A stretch of 63,460 nt of DNA from Methylacidiphilales bacterium (GTDB taxonomy: Bacteria > Verrucomicrobiota > Verrucomicrobiia > Methylacidiphilales > UBA1321). The translations under genes and the position numbers were made by a program. This document shows, piece by piece, positions 26,165 to 34,491 of this stretch (its first letter is position 1; every line of letters begins with the position of its first letter). Under the pieces are notes generated by a model. That model was not told where the DNA came from. It saw only the letters and a list, made by a program, of their open reading frames with translations, and made no database searches. The stretch spans positions 1 to 63,460 of the forward strand of contig JAJSLI010000035.1 in NCBI GenBank assembly GCA_021272315.1, in the 5' to 3' direction.

Positions 26165-26320
26165 ATGTACGTCAATCAGGAGGGAAAATGCGCACATTGT
26201 GACCAGCCGATTGCTGCCCCCGCAGACGGCATTGGGCACCATACCCCGGTTAGACATGCCGACGGAGGTTCTGACATGAAACTAGTGTGTGAACCCTGTC
26301 ATACGGATCTTCACAAATGA
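26165..26320 (+). CDS. Small HNH-nuclease-like protein (toxin-tip type)
   Basis: A 51-residue frame from ATG 26165: MYVNQEGKCAHCDQPI, then GIGHHTPVRHADGGSD and VCEPCHTDLHK. The CxxC...HH...CxxCHxxLH arrangement is that of a zinc-stabilised HNH/ENDO VII domain like those at the C-termini of polymorphic toxins and group II intron proteins. Nothing upstream supplies a delivery domain; the frame is open to 25988 but only through REP/RAYT debris. Its TGA overlaps the next ATG (ATGA at 26317-26320). It may be a severed toxin tip. Confidence 0.55.
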   Translation: MYVNQEGKCAHCDQPIAAPADGIGHHTPVRHADGGSDMKLVCEPCHTDLHK

Positions 26321-27066
26321 CTAAGAACGAAGCGCTTGAGTTAATTCGTGCGAACATTGTTACCTATGGACATCATTTGTACCTTGTCCAAGGGGGGCCC
26401 AACCCGCGATACATCTATTCGATCGGCCTAAGGGATACCATCGGGGCGGAGTTGATATTGGCGGGGGCTGCTTTCTATTCAGCCAATCAGGGTTTTGAGG
26501 TTGTCAGACGTTTAGCTTCCATGCTTAAAGAATCATCCAGCCGCTCCGAAGCGGATTATTCATTGAGAGAACTGGGAACATTTTCGCTTCGGGAAGTTCA
26601 CCCGACGTGGTCTTCGAAACTGATTCTTGGAGCGCTCGATTATTACAAGGTTTCCGTCGTGCCTGCTCTCCAAATTGTGCCTGAGGCCGAGCACCGAACC
26701 ATCGATGTTCCGAATCTTTCTCAAGCCTTTAGTCCGCCGTCAGAGCCGATTTGGCAATGGCTTGAAAATTCTTGGGACTATCAGGTGCCTAAGAATTCGA
26801 AAGTCATAACCAGTCTCGATGCCTTGCATGGCGCGCCCATCACTGAGGCGGCGCGCTGGGAAGAAACCGACTGGGAGCTCTTTCCGGGGTGTGCTACTGA
26901 TGTTGCGAAGGAGGACATGCGCGCTGTGCCGTTCGGAACTCTCTTGGGGGCAGATCCTTCTCTGAGGCCCGTCACTGAGTTAATGGTGGGTAAAGCCCTT
27001 CGACGCGAGCCCGGCGAGGTTGAGTGGAGCCCTTGGGGCAGTTCGTCCTCAGACGATGACGAGTAA
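26317..27066 (+). CDS. DUF4262-like protein
   Basis: A 249-residue soluble protein. The N-terminus (ALELIRANIVTYGHHLYLVQGG..PRYIYSIGL.DTIGAELILAGAAFYS) matches DUF4262, whose function is unknown. The C-terminal half is acidic, ending SSSSDDDE. The start overlaps the HNH frame by four bases, the arrangement expected for a toxin/immunity pair, and the acidic surface would suit binding of a basic nuclease. That role is an inference from position. Composition is mid-GC. Confidence 0.7.
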   Translation: MTKNEALELIRANIVTYGHHLYLVQGGPNPRYIYSIGLRDTIGAELILAGAAFYSANQGFEVVRRLASMLKESSSRSEADYSLRELGTFSLREVHPTWSSKLILGALDYYKVSVVPALQIVPEAEHRTIDVPNLSQAFSPPSEPIWQWLENSWDYQVPKNSKVITSLDALHGAPITEAARWEETDWELFPGCATDVAKEDMRAVPFGTLLGADPSLRPVTELMVGKALRREPGEVEWSPWGSSSSDDDE

Positions 27067-27489
27067 ATGTATAAAGGGGTCAGACCTTACTATTGACACA
27101 AAGTTGCAGAAAAGAAGGAACAGATATTTTTTCAAGTCCTTGTTTTAAATCCCCGCTATCGCGCTTTTCGCGCAGGACGCCAAGACAGCGGGGGTTGGGC
27201 GGCGGTAACGTGCGGCCATGGACGCCCCATCGCCAGACAGGAACAAGCCCGCCATCAGCCCGCTACCAGCGGGCGGTTCTGCCCTCCATTCCAACAAGGA
27301 CAACCACCATCGCCCGGCAGTCGAAAAGTCGCGTTGGACGCAGCAAGACGCAGCTAAGTGCCACAAGGCTCCACAAAACCGATTTCTTTTTTCGCTCGGA
27401 ACGCCAAATTCGCCATTAATAATTAATCCAACGCAACAAATGATCTCCAAGCAAAGCAAGCCAACCCGACCCGATTTTTCAGACAGCCT
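27067..27489. other. Intergenic stretch with degenerate REP-type sequence
   Basis: About 420 bp with no supported gene. It starts with AAAGGGGTCAGACCTTACT, a sequence type common near REP transposases. At 27121-27165 there is CAGATATTTTTTCAAG followed by a segment matching 25900-25950 (TTTTAAAT-CCCGCTATCGCGCTT) with several differences, a second decayed copy of the RAYT/REP junction. ACACAAAGTTG-GAAAAG at 27099 recurs near 34330. The rest is unremarkable. Confidence 0.5.
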
Positions 27490-27903
27490 CTATTCCGAAG
27501 ACGAACCAAAGGCGAGATTTTTGACCCCGGCGGCGGCGCAGGCGTTGAGGACGTCGACAACGCGCTGGTGCTTGGTGCTGGGCGAGGGAGTAATGATGAC
27601 CGGCTGCGAAGGGTTGCTTTGCATCACGGTCCTGAGACGGGCGATCAACTGGGGCAGGTCGTCGCCGGTGACCGAATCGACCGGCGCATTTTGGCAGGTG
27701 ACCTGGCCGTCGATATCAATGCCGATGCGGATGGGGATGTTGGCGTCGGCGGCGCCGCTGCCGGGCAATTGGGTGGTGATGGAAGCCTCGTGCTTTTGCG
27801 CGCCGGCGCACACCATGAAAAAGAGCAGCAGCACGAAAAGGATGTCGAGCATCGGCGCGATTTGCAGCCCAAATTCACCATCAGATCCTGTGCCGCCGGC
27901 CAT
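27490..27903 (-). CDS. exbD: ExbD/TolR family biopolymer transport protein (second copy)
   Basis: A 137-residue inner-membrane protein: a short cytoplasmic N-terminus, one membrane segment with the essential Asp (IAPMLDILFVLLLFFMV), and a periplasmic ExbD/TolR domain ending in LNACAAAGVKNLAFG. It works with an ExbB/TolQ stator to harvest proton motive force. It follows the longer ExbD by 9 bp in the same operon; two ExbD paralogues per ExbB is common in this type of cluster. No TonB gene is adjacent. Confidence 0.92.
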   Translation of the reverse strand: MAGGTGSDGEFGLQIAPMLDILFVLLLFFMVCAGAQKHEASITTQLPGSGAADANIPIRIGIDIDGQVTCQNAPVDSVTGDDLPQLIARLRTVMQSNPSQPVIITPSPSTKHQRVVDVLNACAAAGVKNLAFGSSSE

Positions 27904-27912
27904 AAAGTGTTC

Positions 27913-28428
27913 CTAGTTTGAAGCTGAAGTTGTGTCCGTGGCGGCGCCGACGGGTGGGTTTTTTGCGGCGCCTTGGATGACGGCGAAAGTGACGGTGCCG
28001 ATGCCGGCTTGCGCGCACGCACCCATCAGGTCGGAAATGTTGCTGTATTGCACGTCCTTGTCGGCGCGGATCAAAACGTAAAGGCGCGGGTCCTGCGTGA
28101 GGCGCTGGGCGAGAACGCCGGTAAAAGCTTCGGCCTTGGGATAAGCGACGCCGTCCATGGTAAAACCGGCGACGTTATTGATGCCGTCCCAAGTGACATT
28201 GATGATGACTTGGTGGGTCTGCGTCTTGTGTTCGTCCTTCTTGGCGCGGTCAGCCTCGGCGAGGTGGAGGTTGCGCTCTTTCTTGAGCAGTTCGGTCGAG
28301 GTGATGCTCATAAAGAAGAGGAGGAGCACGAGGAGTACGTCGACCATGGGCGCAACCTGAAACTCGGGATCACCGTCCTCATCGGCCCGTTTGATGGCGC
28401 GGCGGCGCTTGATAATCGCGGAAGCCAT
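27913..28428 (-). CDS. exbD: ExbD/TolR family biopolymer transport protein (first copy)
   Basis: 171 residues. FQVAPMVDVLLVLLLFFMSI contains the conserved membrane Asp; the periplasmic domain carries YVLIRADKDVQYSNISDLMGACAQAGI. An insertion of polar sequence (HKTQTHQVIINVTWDGINN) makes it longer than its neighbour. It lies between the ExbB gene (27 bp) and the second ExbD (9 bp). Together they should form one ExbB5-ExbD2-like stator. Confidence 0.92.
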   Translation of the reverse strand: MASAIIKRRRAIKRADEDGDPEFQVAPMVDVLLVLLLFFMSITSTELLKKERNLHLAEADRAKKDEHKTQTHQVIINVTWDGINNVAGFTMDGVAYPKAEAFTGVLAQRLTQDPRLYVLIRADKDVQYSNISDLMGACAQAGIGTVTFAVIQGAAKNPPVGAATDTTSASN

Positions 28429-28455
28429 GAAGGTGACGGTGGAAGAGGAGAGAGC

Positions 28456-29439
28456 TTAGCTGCCCCAGTCGAGGACGGTGCTGCAGTTCGGACACGGCGA
28501 GGTGCCGACGGTGATCGGTGCGTTGCAGGCCGGGCAATTGGTCGTGACGTCGCGGGACACTTTCTGCGAGGTGCCGGCGCGGGCGGAGCGGATCTTGCCC
28601 TGGTCGGACGAGAAGTTTTCGCCGATCTTGAGGCCGGCGAGCTGTTCGTAGGGGATGTCGTCGAAAAGTTTGTAGACCTGGGACTCGGCGTAGAGAATGG
28701 CGCCTTGGGCGCGGGCGCGCAGGACGTAGAAGAAGACGAAGGCGGGTACCGCCACGACGAGTCCCGACAGCGTGGCCACCAGCACCTGACCGATATTCGC
28801 GGCCAGTTCAGCCGGATTGCTGATGCCGTTTTCGCCGAGGGTGTGGAAGGCGTTGATCATGCCGTAGACCGTGCCGGTCAGCCCGATCATGGGGGAGACG
28901 ACGCCGATGACGGAGAGGAAGGTGGTGTTGGTTTTGAGGTAGGTCGACTCGCGCAGGGCGGTCTCCTCAATGGCAAATTCGACGGCGTCCTTGTTGCGTC
29001 CGATGCGTTCGAGTCCGGCACCGAGCACGGAACTGAGGAAACACCTGTTGCTCCTGCAAAGGTTCCAGGCTTCCTGGTAATTACCGGCGACCATGGCTTC
29101 CTTCAGGCGGGCGATCAAGGCCGGCGGAGCAAGTTTGGCGGCGCGCAGGAACACGAAACCTTCGATGGTGAACCAAGTCATGCAAATCGAAGCGAAGAGG
29201 AGAAACCACATGACCCACCCACCTTGGGAGAGGAACTGCCAGAAGTTGACCGCTTGCGTGGCCTTGGGCGGAGCGGCTTCGCCGCCGGTGGTGTCGCTCG
29301 TGGCAGGCGTCTCGGTGGGAGAAGCAGGAGAGGCGGGGGTCTGGGCGGGCAGGGCGGAAAGCGGGACGCTCGCCGTAAGCAGCGCCAAGGCGAGCACGCC
29401 GGTTTTCAGTAGGGTGGAGGGGATCATCGATTGCATCAT
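28456..29439 (-). CDS. exbB: MotA/TolQ/ExbB proton channel protein with C-terminal zinc ribbon
   Basis: 327 residues. A cleavable signal (about 1-33) and a Pro/Thr-rich linker precede the first membrane segment (WVMWFLLFASICMTWFTIEG). The conserved core has VIGVVSPMIGLTGTVYGMINAF and the last segments ALVATLSGLVVAVPAFVFFYVL. Unusually, the cytoplasmic C-terminus ends in a double-CxxC ribbon (CPACNAPI...CPNCSTVLDWG) that is absent from classical ExbB. The gene follows the TPR protein by about 50 bp and precedes two ExbD genes. Confidence 0.93.
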   Translation of the reverse strand: MMQSMIPSTLLKTGVLALALLTASVPLSALPAQTPASPASPTETPATSDTTGGEAAPPKATQAVNFWQFLSQGGWVMWFLLFASICMTWFTIEGFVFLRAAKLAPPALIARLKEAMVAGNYQEAWNLCRSNRCFLSSVLGAGLERIGRNKDAVEFAIEETALRESTYLKTNTTFLSVIGVVSPMIGLTGTVYGMINAFHTLGENGISNPAELAANIGQVLVATLSGLVVAVPAFVFFYVLRARAQGAILYAESQVYKLFDDIPYEQLAGLKIGENFSSDQGKIRSARAGTSQKVSRDVTTNCPACNAPITVGTSPCPNCSTVLDWGS

Positions 29440-29490
29440 AAGGAATAAGGCTTTGTGGGGATGTTGGCCATACGGGGTTCGAGAAACAAG

Positions 29491-30267
29491 TTAATCAACT
29501 CCGACTCCCGGATTTTGATCGCGCAGATTCTTGGCGAGCTGGCGGGCTTTTTCGACGAGGGTGGGATTTTGGTAAAACATGGTGACAACGGTAAGGTAGG
29601 CTTCGAGCGCTGCAGGCAGTTTTTTCTGCGCCTCAAGCGCTTGTCCATAAACTAAAAAGGCATTGGCGTAAAGGCGTCCCTTCGAGGGTGGGGGGGCGAG
29701 GTTCTGGTTGGCCTCGGTAATAATGGGCTGGATGGTGGCCAGCGCCTCGTCGATCCTGCCTTGCGTGAGGCTTTGGCGGGCCTTGCCAGTGACGGCGAGC
29801 ATCTGATAGGGGCTGTTGGGATAGAGCTGGTTGATCTGGTCGTAGACGGCGCTGGCCTTGTCCTCCTGTCCCAAAGCATCGTAGGCGTCGCCGAGTTGCG
29901 CCATGGCGTCGAGCACCCAGTCGGCGGGCAAGCCGGCATATTCTTTGACCAGCGGCTCCAGCGTGGCGATGACCGAGGCGGGCGGAGCGTCTTTGATCCG
30001 GGCCATCGCAGCGGGCGGCGCCATGGTGATTGATTGAATATCGGAAAGATAGACGGTCAACTTGGCGGTGCCGCCGTTTGAAGTCTGGCTCTGGATCGAC
30101 ACCTGCCCGTCGGCAAGACCGGTGATCTGGCCCCTGATGATGGTGTGGTCCTTCTTCTCGATCTGGTCGTCGGCGCAACAACGGGCGGCGAGCAAAAGCG
30201 CCGGGAAGATAACCAAACCAAGCAGCTTGAGAAACCGGCATGAGAAAAAAGCACCAATCGCCATCAA
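29491..30267 (-). CDS. Secreted TPR-type protein of the ExbBD operon
   Basis: A 258-residue protein with a signal peptide (about 1-31), a short beta-rich segment (TIIRGQITGLADGQVSIQSQ, like the small DUF-type strand domains before TPRs) and then three to four TPR-like helical hairpins. First gene of the four-gene operon, so probably a periplasmic partner of the ExbB/ExbD motor. Similar TPR/ExbB/ExbD arrangements are known in Verrucomicrobia and Planctomycetes, but the cargo is unknown. Two adjacent Met codons are possible starts. Confidence 0.8.
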   Translation of the reverse strand: MMAIGAFFSCRFLKLLGLVIFPALLLAARCCADDQIEKKDHTIIRGQITGLADGQVSIQSQTSNGGTAKLTVYLSDIQSITMAPPAAMARIKDAPPASVIATLEPLVKEYAGLPADWVLDAMAQLGDAYDALGQEDKASAVYDQINQLYPNSPYQMLAVTGKARQSLTQGRIDEALATIQPIITEANQNLAPPPSKGRLYANAFLVYGQALEAQKKLPAALEAYLTVVTMFYQNPTLVEKARQLAKNLRDQNPGVGVD

Positions 30268-30410
30268 TGGTATTTAGCACCAGAGGACGCTCTGGCGTCA
30301 ATGGAAACGCACCTTTTTATCAAAAATGTTGCTCGAAATGTTTCGCTTACGGTTTTATCAGGGCCTACGTTCTGGATGGTTGACAGTTTTATCAAGGGGA
30401 TTGCCACGCC

Positions 30411-31490
30411 ATGATTCTCGTTACAGGAGGCACTGGTTTTGTGGGACGGGAAGTCGTCCGCGAACTGCTCGCTTTGGGTTATACGGTGCGGCTCCTGGCA
30501 CGAGACCCCAAAAAAGCGGTCCGGCTGGGGCGTTGGCCCAGCGTGGAAATCGTGGCCGGTGACGCGCTCAAGCCGGATACGTTGCCCGCGGCGGTGGCGG
30601 GAGTGGATGCGGTTATTCATCTTATCGGGATCATTGCGGAAACGGCGCGGGTTTCGTTCGAGCAGGCCCATGTTGAGGCGACCCACAACGTGCTGGCGGC
30701 TGCGAAGCAGGCGGGGGTGACCCGCTGGATCCAGATGAGCGCGGCAGGGACGCGGCCCCATGCGGTGTCGCGCTACCACATCACGAAGTGGGAGGCGGAA
30801 GAACTGGTCCGGCGCAGCGGTCTTGACTGGACCATTTTCCGGCCCTCGCTGATTTACGGCTACGACGAGCGCGACCGGTTTCTGAATCTGCTGCGGCTCG
30901 CAGTGGCCGGCCCGGCTCTGCCCCTGCTCGACGATGGCCTCGCCCGGGTCCAGCCGGTGAGCGTGCGCGACGTGGCGCGCAGCTTTGCCCTGGCGGTGGC
31001 GTCGAACGCGAGCTTGGGGCGCGTATTCGATCTGGTCGGCCCGGAGCCGCTTTCCTGGCGCGAGATGATTTTAAAAGTGGCGCGGGCGCGGGGTCGCGAC
31101 GTGATTTACGAGGATTTCCCGATCCTGCCCTTCTTGCGCGCGTTCTTGTGGCTGGCCATTGCGTTTTTGCCCGTGGCGGTGATCGTGGGATTGTGGCTGG
31201 GGCGTTTGAGCCTGCCGGGCGCTGAGATTGTGGTGCTGGCCGAAGTGGGGCTTATCTTGGTTGTGAACCGCTGGCGGCAACTGATTGTCTTCAACGTGCC
31301 AGCGGGGCAGGTCCTGCTGCTGGCCCTCGGTTGGGACGCGATCATGCCGCGTGCGTTCCGATTCGGCGAGCAACTCAAGATGGCGGTGGAGGACAACGTG
31401 GGCGATCCCCGTCCCGCAGCCGAAACCCTCGGTTATGCGCCTGAAAGTTTCGAGTCGGGGCTGAATCGGCTGTTTGTGACAAAAAGGTGA
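30411..31490 (+). CDS. NAD(P)-binding atypical SDR (NDUFA9-like) with membrane segments
   Basis: A 359-residue protein. Residues 1-235 are an atypical/extended SDR of the NDUFA9-like group: ILVTGGTGFVGREVVREL, a YHITKWEAEELV motif (YxxxK) and RPSLIYG. Residues about 242-285 form one or two membrane segments (FLWLAIAFLPVAVIVGLWL; VVLAEVGLILVV), followed by a short C-terminal domain. Many bacterial members bind quinone- or lipid-related substrates at the membrane. It is divergent from the ExbBD operon; the 143-bp gap holds both promoters. Confidence 0.9.
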   Translation: MILVTGGTGFVGREVVRELLALGYTVRLLARDPKKAVRLGRWPSVEIVAGDALKPDTLPAAVAGVDAVIHLIGIIAETARVSFEQAHVEATHNVLAAAKQAGVTRWIQMSAAGTRPHAVSRYHITKWEAEELVRRSGLDWTIFRPSLIYGYDERDRFLNLLRLAVAGPALPLLDDGLARVQPVSVRDVARSFALAVASNASLGRVFDLVGPEPLSWREMILKVARARGRDVIYEDFPILPFLRAFLWLAIAFLPVAVIVGLWLGRLSLPGAEIVVLAEVGLILVVNRWRQLIVFNVPAGQVLLLALGWDAIMPRAFRFGEQLKMAVEDNVGDPRPAAETLGYAPESFESGLNRLFVTKR

Positions 31491-31563
31491 CGCCCATCCG
31501 GGAACTTGCCAGACGCAGGTGAGAGCCTTACTTTTCGCATTTCAGCCTTTTCCCTTAAACCCC

Positions 31564-32892
31564 ATGCTCCTCTATGCTCGCTGCGGCGCCCTTGTCATCT
31601 TTTGCCTCGTTCTTGCCGGTGCCGGCATAAAAGCGCGGGCGGGCATGACAGCCTTCACCGAGCCGGGCAAGACCGATTTCGACACTGCCCTGCAGATCCT
31701 CAACCCCTACGGAACCTGGTCGAAGATCGACGGGCTCTGGGCCTACACGCCCTTCGACCATCAGGCGCCCTACACCAACGGACGATGGATTTACACCGAG
31801 TATGGCTGGTTCTGGAAAGGGAACCTTCCCCATAGCTGGGCGACGGAGCATTACGGTTACTGGAAACGGGGCGCGGACCATGTCTGGTCGTGGTACCCGG
31901 GTCCCTATTGGCTGGCTGAAACCGTGGAAATTCGCTCGACGGCAACTCACATCGGTTGGCGCAGTGCGGCGGTGGATCAGGATGGCGATTTCATCGAGAA
32001 GCCGGAGGACCGCTGGGCCAAGACCGACGAGTGGACATTCGTGACACTGGAGCAGTTCGCCAACCCAATTACGCCCGGCATGGTCGCCAAGCCGGTCGAG
32101 GCCGCGAGCCAGTTGGAGGATTCGGTTGAAAGCCAGCATACCTACGTGACCTACCGCGAGATTGACCGGCCAGGGCCGCACCCCGCCGACTTTTTGACGC
32201 TGAGCAAGGATGGCGGCATGTTTGCGCCGATCACCCTTCAAGATAGGCTGGCCATGCAGCAGGCACCGCCCCCGCTGGTGATTCCCGGCGTGACACCGGG
32301 AACGACCCTGACCGATACGAATGTGGATGCGGCGCCGGTTCCGCCCGCGACTAACGCGCCTGCGGGTTTGGCGCAAGCGGCGCCATCTGGATCCGCAGCT
32401 GATGCGCCCAAGGTGGAGGACACTACGCGCAAAGTGAAATACTGGATCACGAAATGCCTCCCGACCTACTGGACCCCACGACCGCCCGATGCCAAAGAGA
32501 GCGAGATCTATATTTACCGGCCCGATTTCTACCAGGACGAAGACGGCATCGATCGCCGCGTCGCACTCTGGCTCGATCCAGCCCTGCTCCGCCGCACTAA
32601 GCAGAATCTGGCCGATCTCCTGAACGGAGGTTCTCGCTCATCCAGTGTACCTGAGACCACCGATGTCGGCCCGGCTGTTCCCGCAGTGCCTGCCGATGCG
32701 ACGGAACCGACGAAGGCCCACGATCCGTTCCGCAGTCCATTTGACAACACCTATCACGGAAGCGGACAACAGGCGCCAAGCGCGTCGACGAAGGGTGCGG
32801 CCTCGTCGGTTGCGACGAATCCGGCGCCGAACCCGAATGCGCCGATTCCGCCACCTATTATGACCAATGCCGCCCCGGTGAATCCGCAGTAG
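31564..32892 (+). CDS. Secreted Trp/Tyr-rich repeat protein with disordered C-terminus
   Basis: 442 residues. After a signal peptide (1-25) come aromatic repeats such as YGTWSKIDGLWAY, NGRWIYTEYGWFWKG, EHYGYWKRGADHVWSWYPG, of the DUF6600/YXWGXW type found in surface proteins. The middle holds a W-rich domain (ITKCLPTYWTPRPPD), and the last 150 residues are Pro/Ala/Ser-rich and disordered. Probably periplasmic or cell-surface. ATG 31564 was chosen for the signal peptide; GTG 31519 is in frame. A related YXWGXW protein is encoded at 53300-54163. Confidence 0.75.
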   Translation: MLLYARCGALVIFCLVLAGAGIKARAGMTAFTEPGKTDFDTALQILNPYGTWSKIDGLWAYTPFDHQAPYTNGRWIYTEYGWFWKGNLPHSWATEHYGYWKRGADHVWSWYPGPYWLAETVEIRSTATHIGWRSAAVDQDGDFIEKPEDRWAKTDEWTFVTLEQFANPITPGMVAKPVEAASQLEDSVESQHTYVTYREIDRPGPHPADFLTLSKDGGMFAPITLQDRLAMQQAPPPLVIPGVTPGTTLTDTNVDAAPVPPATNAPAGLAQAAPSGSAADAPKVEDTTRKVKYWITKCLPTYWTPRPPDAKESEIYIYRPDFYQDEDGIDRRVALWLDPALLRRTKQNLADLLNGGSRSSSVPETTDVGPAVPAVPADATEPTKAHDPFRSPFDNTYHGSGQQAPSASTKGAASSVATNPAPNPNAPIPPPIMTNAAPVNPQ

Positions 32893-33020
32893 AGCTATCA
32901 AGCGAATAGGTGACGGTCCATTTTCTACGCTTCCACCTGACGGAAGGTGGTAATGCCGAAATATAGTTCCATTTCATCAAGCGATCGACCATGTTCTTTA
33001 TCAATTTGTTAAAAGAATTT

Positions 33021-33054
33021 ATATCTAGATATGATGTAAATAATTTCTAGAAAT
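33021..33054. promoter_or_regulatory. Pair of TCTAGA-centred perfect palindromes
   Basis: ATATCTAGATAT (33021-33032) and ATTTCTAGAAAT (33043-33054) are perfect 12-bp palindromes with the same core. Their centres are 22 bp apart, two helical turns, so a dimeric regulator could bind both on one face. They lie in a very AT-rich stretch about 70-105 bp before the 33126 gene. Confidence 0.4.
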
Positions 33055-33125
33055 GACAAAAATAATTTGAAACATCAATACGTATATGTTAACGTGGGAA
33101 TCGAAGTCAGTTCACAACAAAAAAT

Positions 33126-33443
33126 ATGTCAACTTACACGCCTCCTACGCTGTGTCACAGCCCACGCAAACAATGGACGCTCCTTAAGGTGCTTGAAGAC
33201 AGGGGCCCGAATCAAACCTCCCTGGCAATTGGACGCTGGAACGATAGACCGTGCCTTGCCATTCGGTGGAATGGCTCGGATCGCGAGCCCATCGGCAACC
33301 CCCAATCCCGCGGGTTACCGACGTGGTTTGTGCTGCCAGATCACCTCAACGATATAATACTTCAGAGCCTTCCGCCTGCGGATCGTGCCTTGGCGCGAAA
33401 CTTCATCCCTGAAAACGAAACCTCCTTGACCTTCCCTCTTTGA
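33126..33443 (+). CDS. Small hypothetical protein
   Basis: A 105-residue protein with a coherent soluble fold: WTLLKVLEDRGPNQTSLAIGRWNDRPCLAIRWNG, DREPIGNPQSRGLPTWFVLPDHL and LPPADRALARNFI. I recall conserved hypothetical proteins with the RWNG and GNPQSRGLPTWF motifs, but no function. It begins at ATG 33126 after an AT-rich region carrying two perfect palindromes, and it ends 31 bp before the convergent methyltransferase gene. Confidence 0.65.
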   Translation: MSTYTPPTLCHSPRKQWTLLKVLEDRGPNQTSLAIGRWNDRPCLAIRWNGSDREPIGNPQSRGLPTWFVLPDHLNDIILQSLPPADRALARNFIPENETSLTFPL

Positions 33444-33474
33444 TTGAGCCAAAGCGAGGTTAAAGCATTGTCGT

Positions 33475-34296
33475 TCAGGGCAGGCCTGCACTTTGATCTC
33501 CAAGCTTGATAAAGATGTTTTCTCCGCGATTTTCTTGAACGAAAGACATGCGACTGATTGCCGCATAGAATGCGTGAGCGCTGCCTGATCGAAATCGGTC
33601 GTGAAGCTCAATGACGATTTGGTCGACGGCTCCAAGCCAATCTTCCGCACCGTTCTTGAACAATTCGTATTCACTTCCCTCTATATCCAACTTGAGTATA
33701 TCAATGCGATCCGTTCCGATTTGGCGCAATATCCCGGGAATCGTCATGGCCTGCACCTCCTCGGTCGTGCTTGATGAGGTTGGGAGAGGCTCTGTGACGG
33801 AAAATTTCCACTTTTCAGCCTTCGGGTCTTGAATTATGAGCGTTCCCTCCCTGTTCCACAGGGCGCCCTCCACCAGAGTAATATTGGGTAAATCAGCGCA
33901 ATTTTTTTTTAACAGGTTGAAATTAGAACGCTCAGGCTCAATCGCAATGATCTTTGCGTTGGGATATTCCTGAGAGTAATAAAGCGTGGCCAGGCCAATA
34001 TTGGCTCCCGCATCCACGATGATCTGAGGATTTGTCGGAAAGGGCATTTGGTATTCTTTTATCAAAAAAATCTTTTCCAAGCATGCGATGTCCGAGGTGT
34101 TGCACCTGATTGTAACCTCACGGCTCAAAGGGATCAGGTGTATTTGCAGTTCAACATCCTTCTTCTCGAAACGAACGAGCCGTACCGCTTCTTTCAAAGG
34201 CATAATTAGGTGAAAATATTTCGTCCTGGCTAGGCTCCCTTTAAGTTGCCGTAAAAAATTTTCAACAACCTTTGCCAATCGGTTCAATTTAATCAT
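33475..34296 (-). CDS. FkbM family methyltransferase
   Basis: About 273 residues. SAM-binding motif I is IIVDAGANIGLATLYYS, followed by AIEPERSNFNLLKKN, a LDIEGSEYELF motif typical of FkbM enzymes, and a C-terminal IVIELHDRF. FkbM proteins O-methylate sugars or polyketides, often in capsule or antibiotic clusters. The neighbours do not define the substrate. ATG 34296 was preferred to GTG 34335. Mid-GC, AT-rich compared with flanking enzymes. Confidence 0.9.
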   Translation of the reverse strand: MIKLNRLAKVVENFLRQLKGSLARTKYFHLIMPLKEAVRLVRFEKKDVELQIHLIPLSREVTIRCNTSDIACLEKIFLIKEYQMPFPTNPQIIVDAGANIGLATLYYSQEYPNAKIIAIEPERSNFNLLKKNCADLPNITLVEGALWNREGTLIIQDPKAEKWKFSVTEPLPTSSSTTEEVQAMTIPGILRQIGTDRIDILKLDIEGSEYELFKNGAEDWLGAVDQIVIELHDRFRSGSAHAFYAAISRMSFVQENRGENIFIKLGDQSAGLP

Positions 34297-34491
34297 ATTT
34301 CGTGCAAGGAAAGGGTTGAAGCAAACTATGGACACAAAGTTGTTGAAAAGCGGAGGGTAAAATCGACTTTTTTAACACGTGATGACCCAGGCCGGCCCGG
34401 ATGCTGCGAAGCCGTCTCTTCTCTTTGGTCGTTCCCTTTGTTTTTGACAAAGTCGAATCCGGAATCTTACCCTGCAGGTGATTTCCAGCTT

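Noticed and set aside
27093-27419. 108-codon plus-strand frame downstream of DUF4262
   Set aside because: It runs through degenerate REP-type sequence, with low-complexity Arg/Pro composition and no motif.
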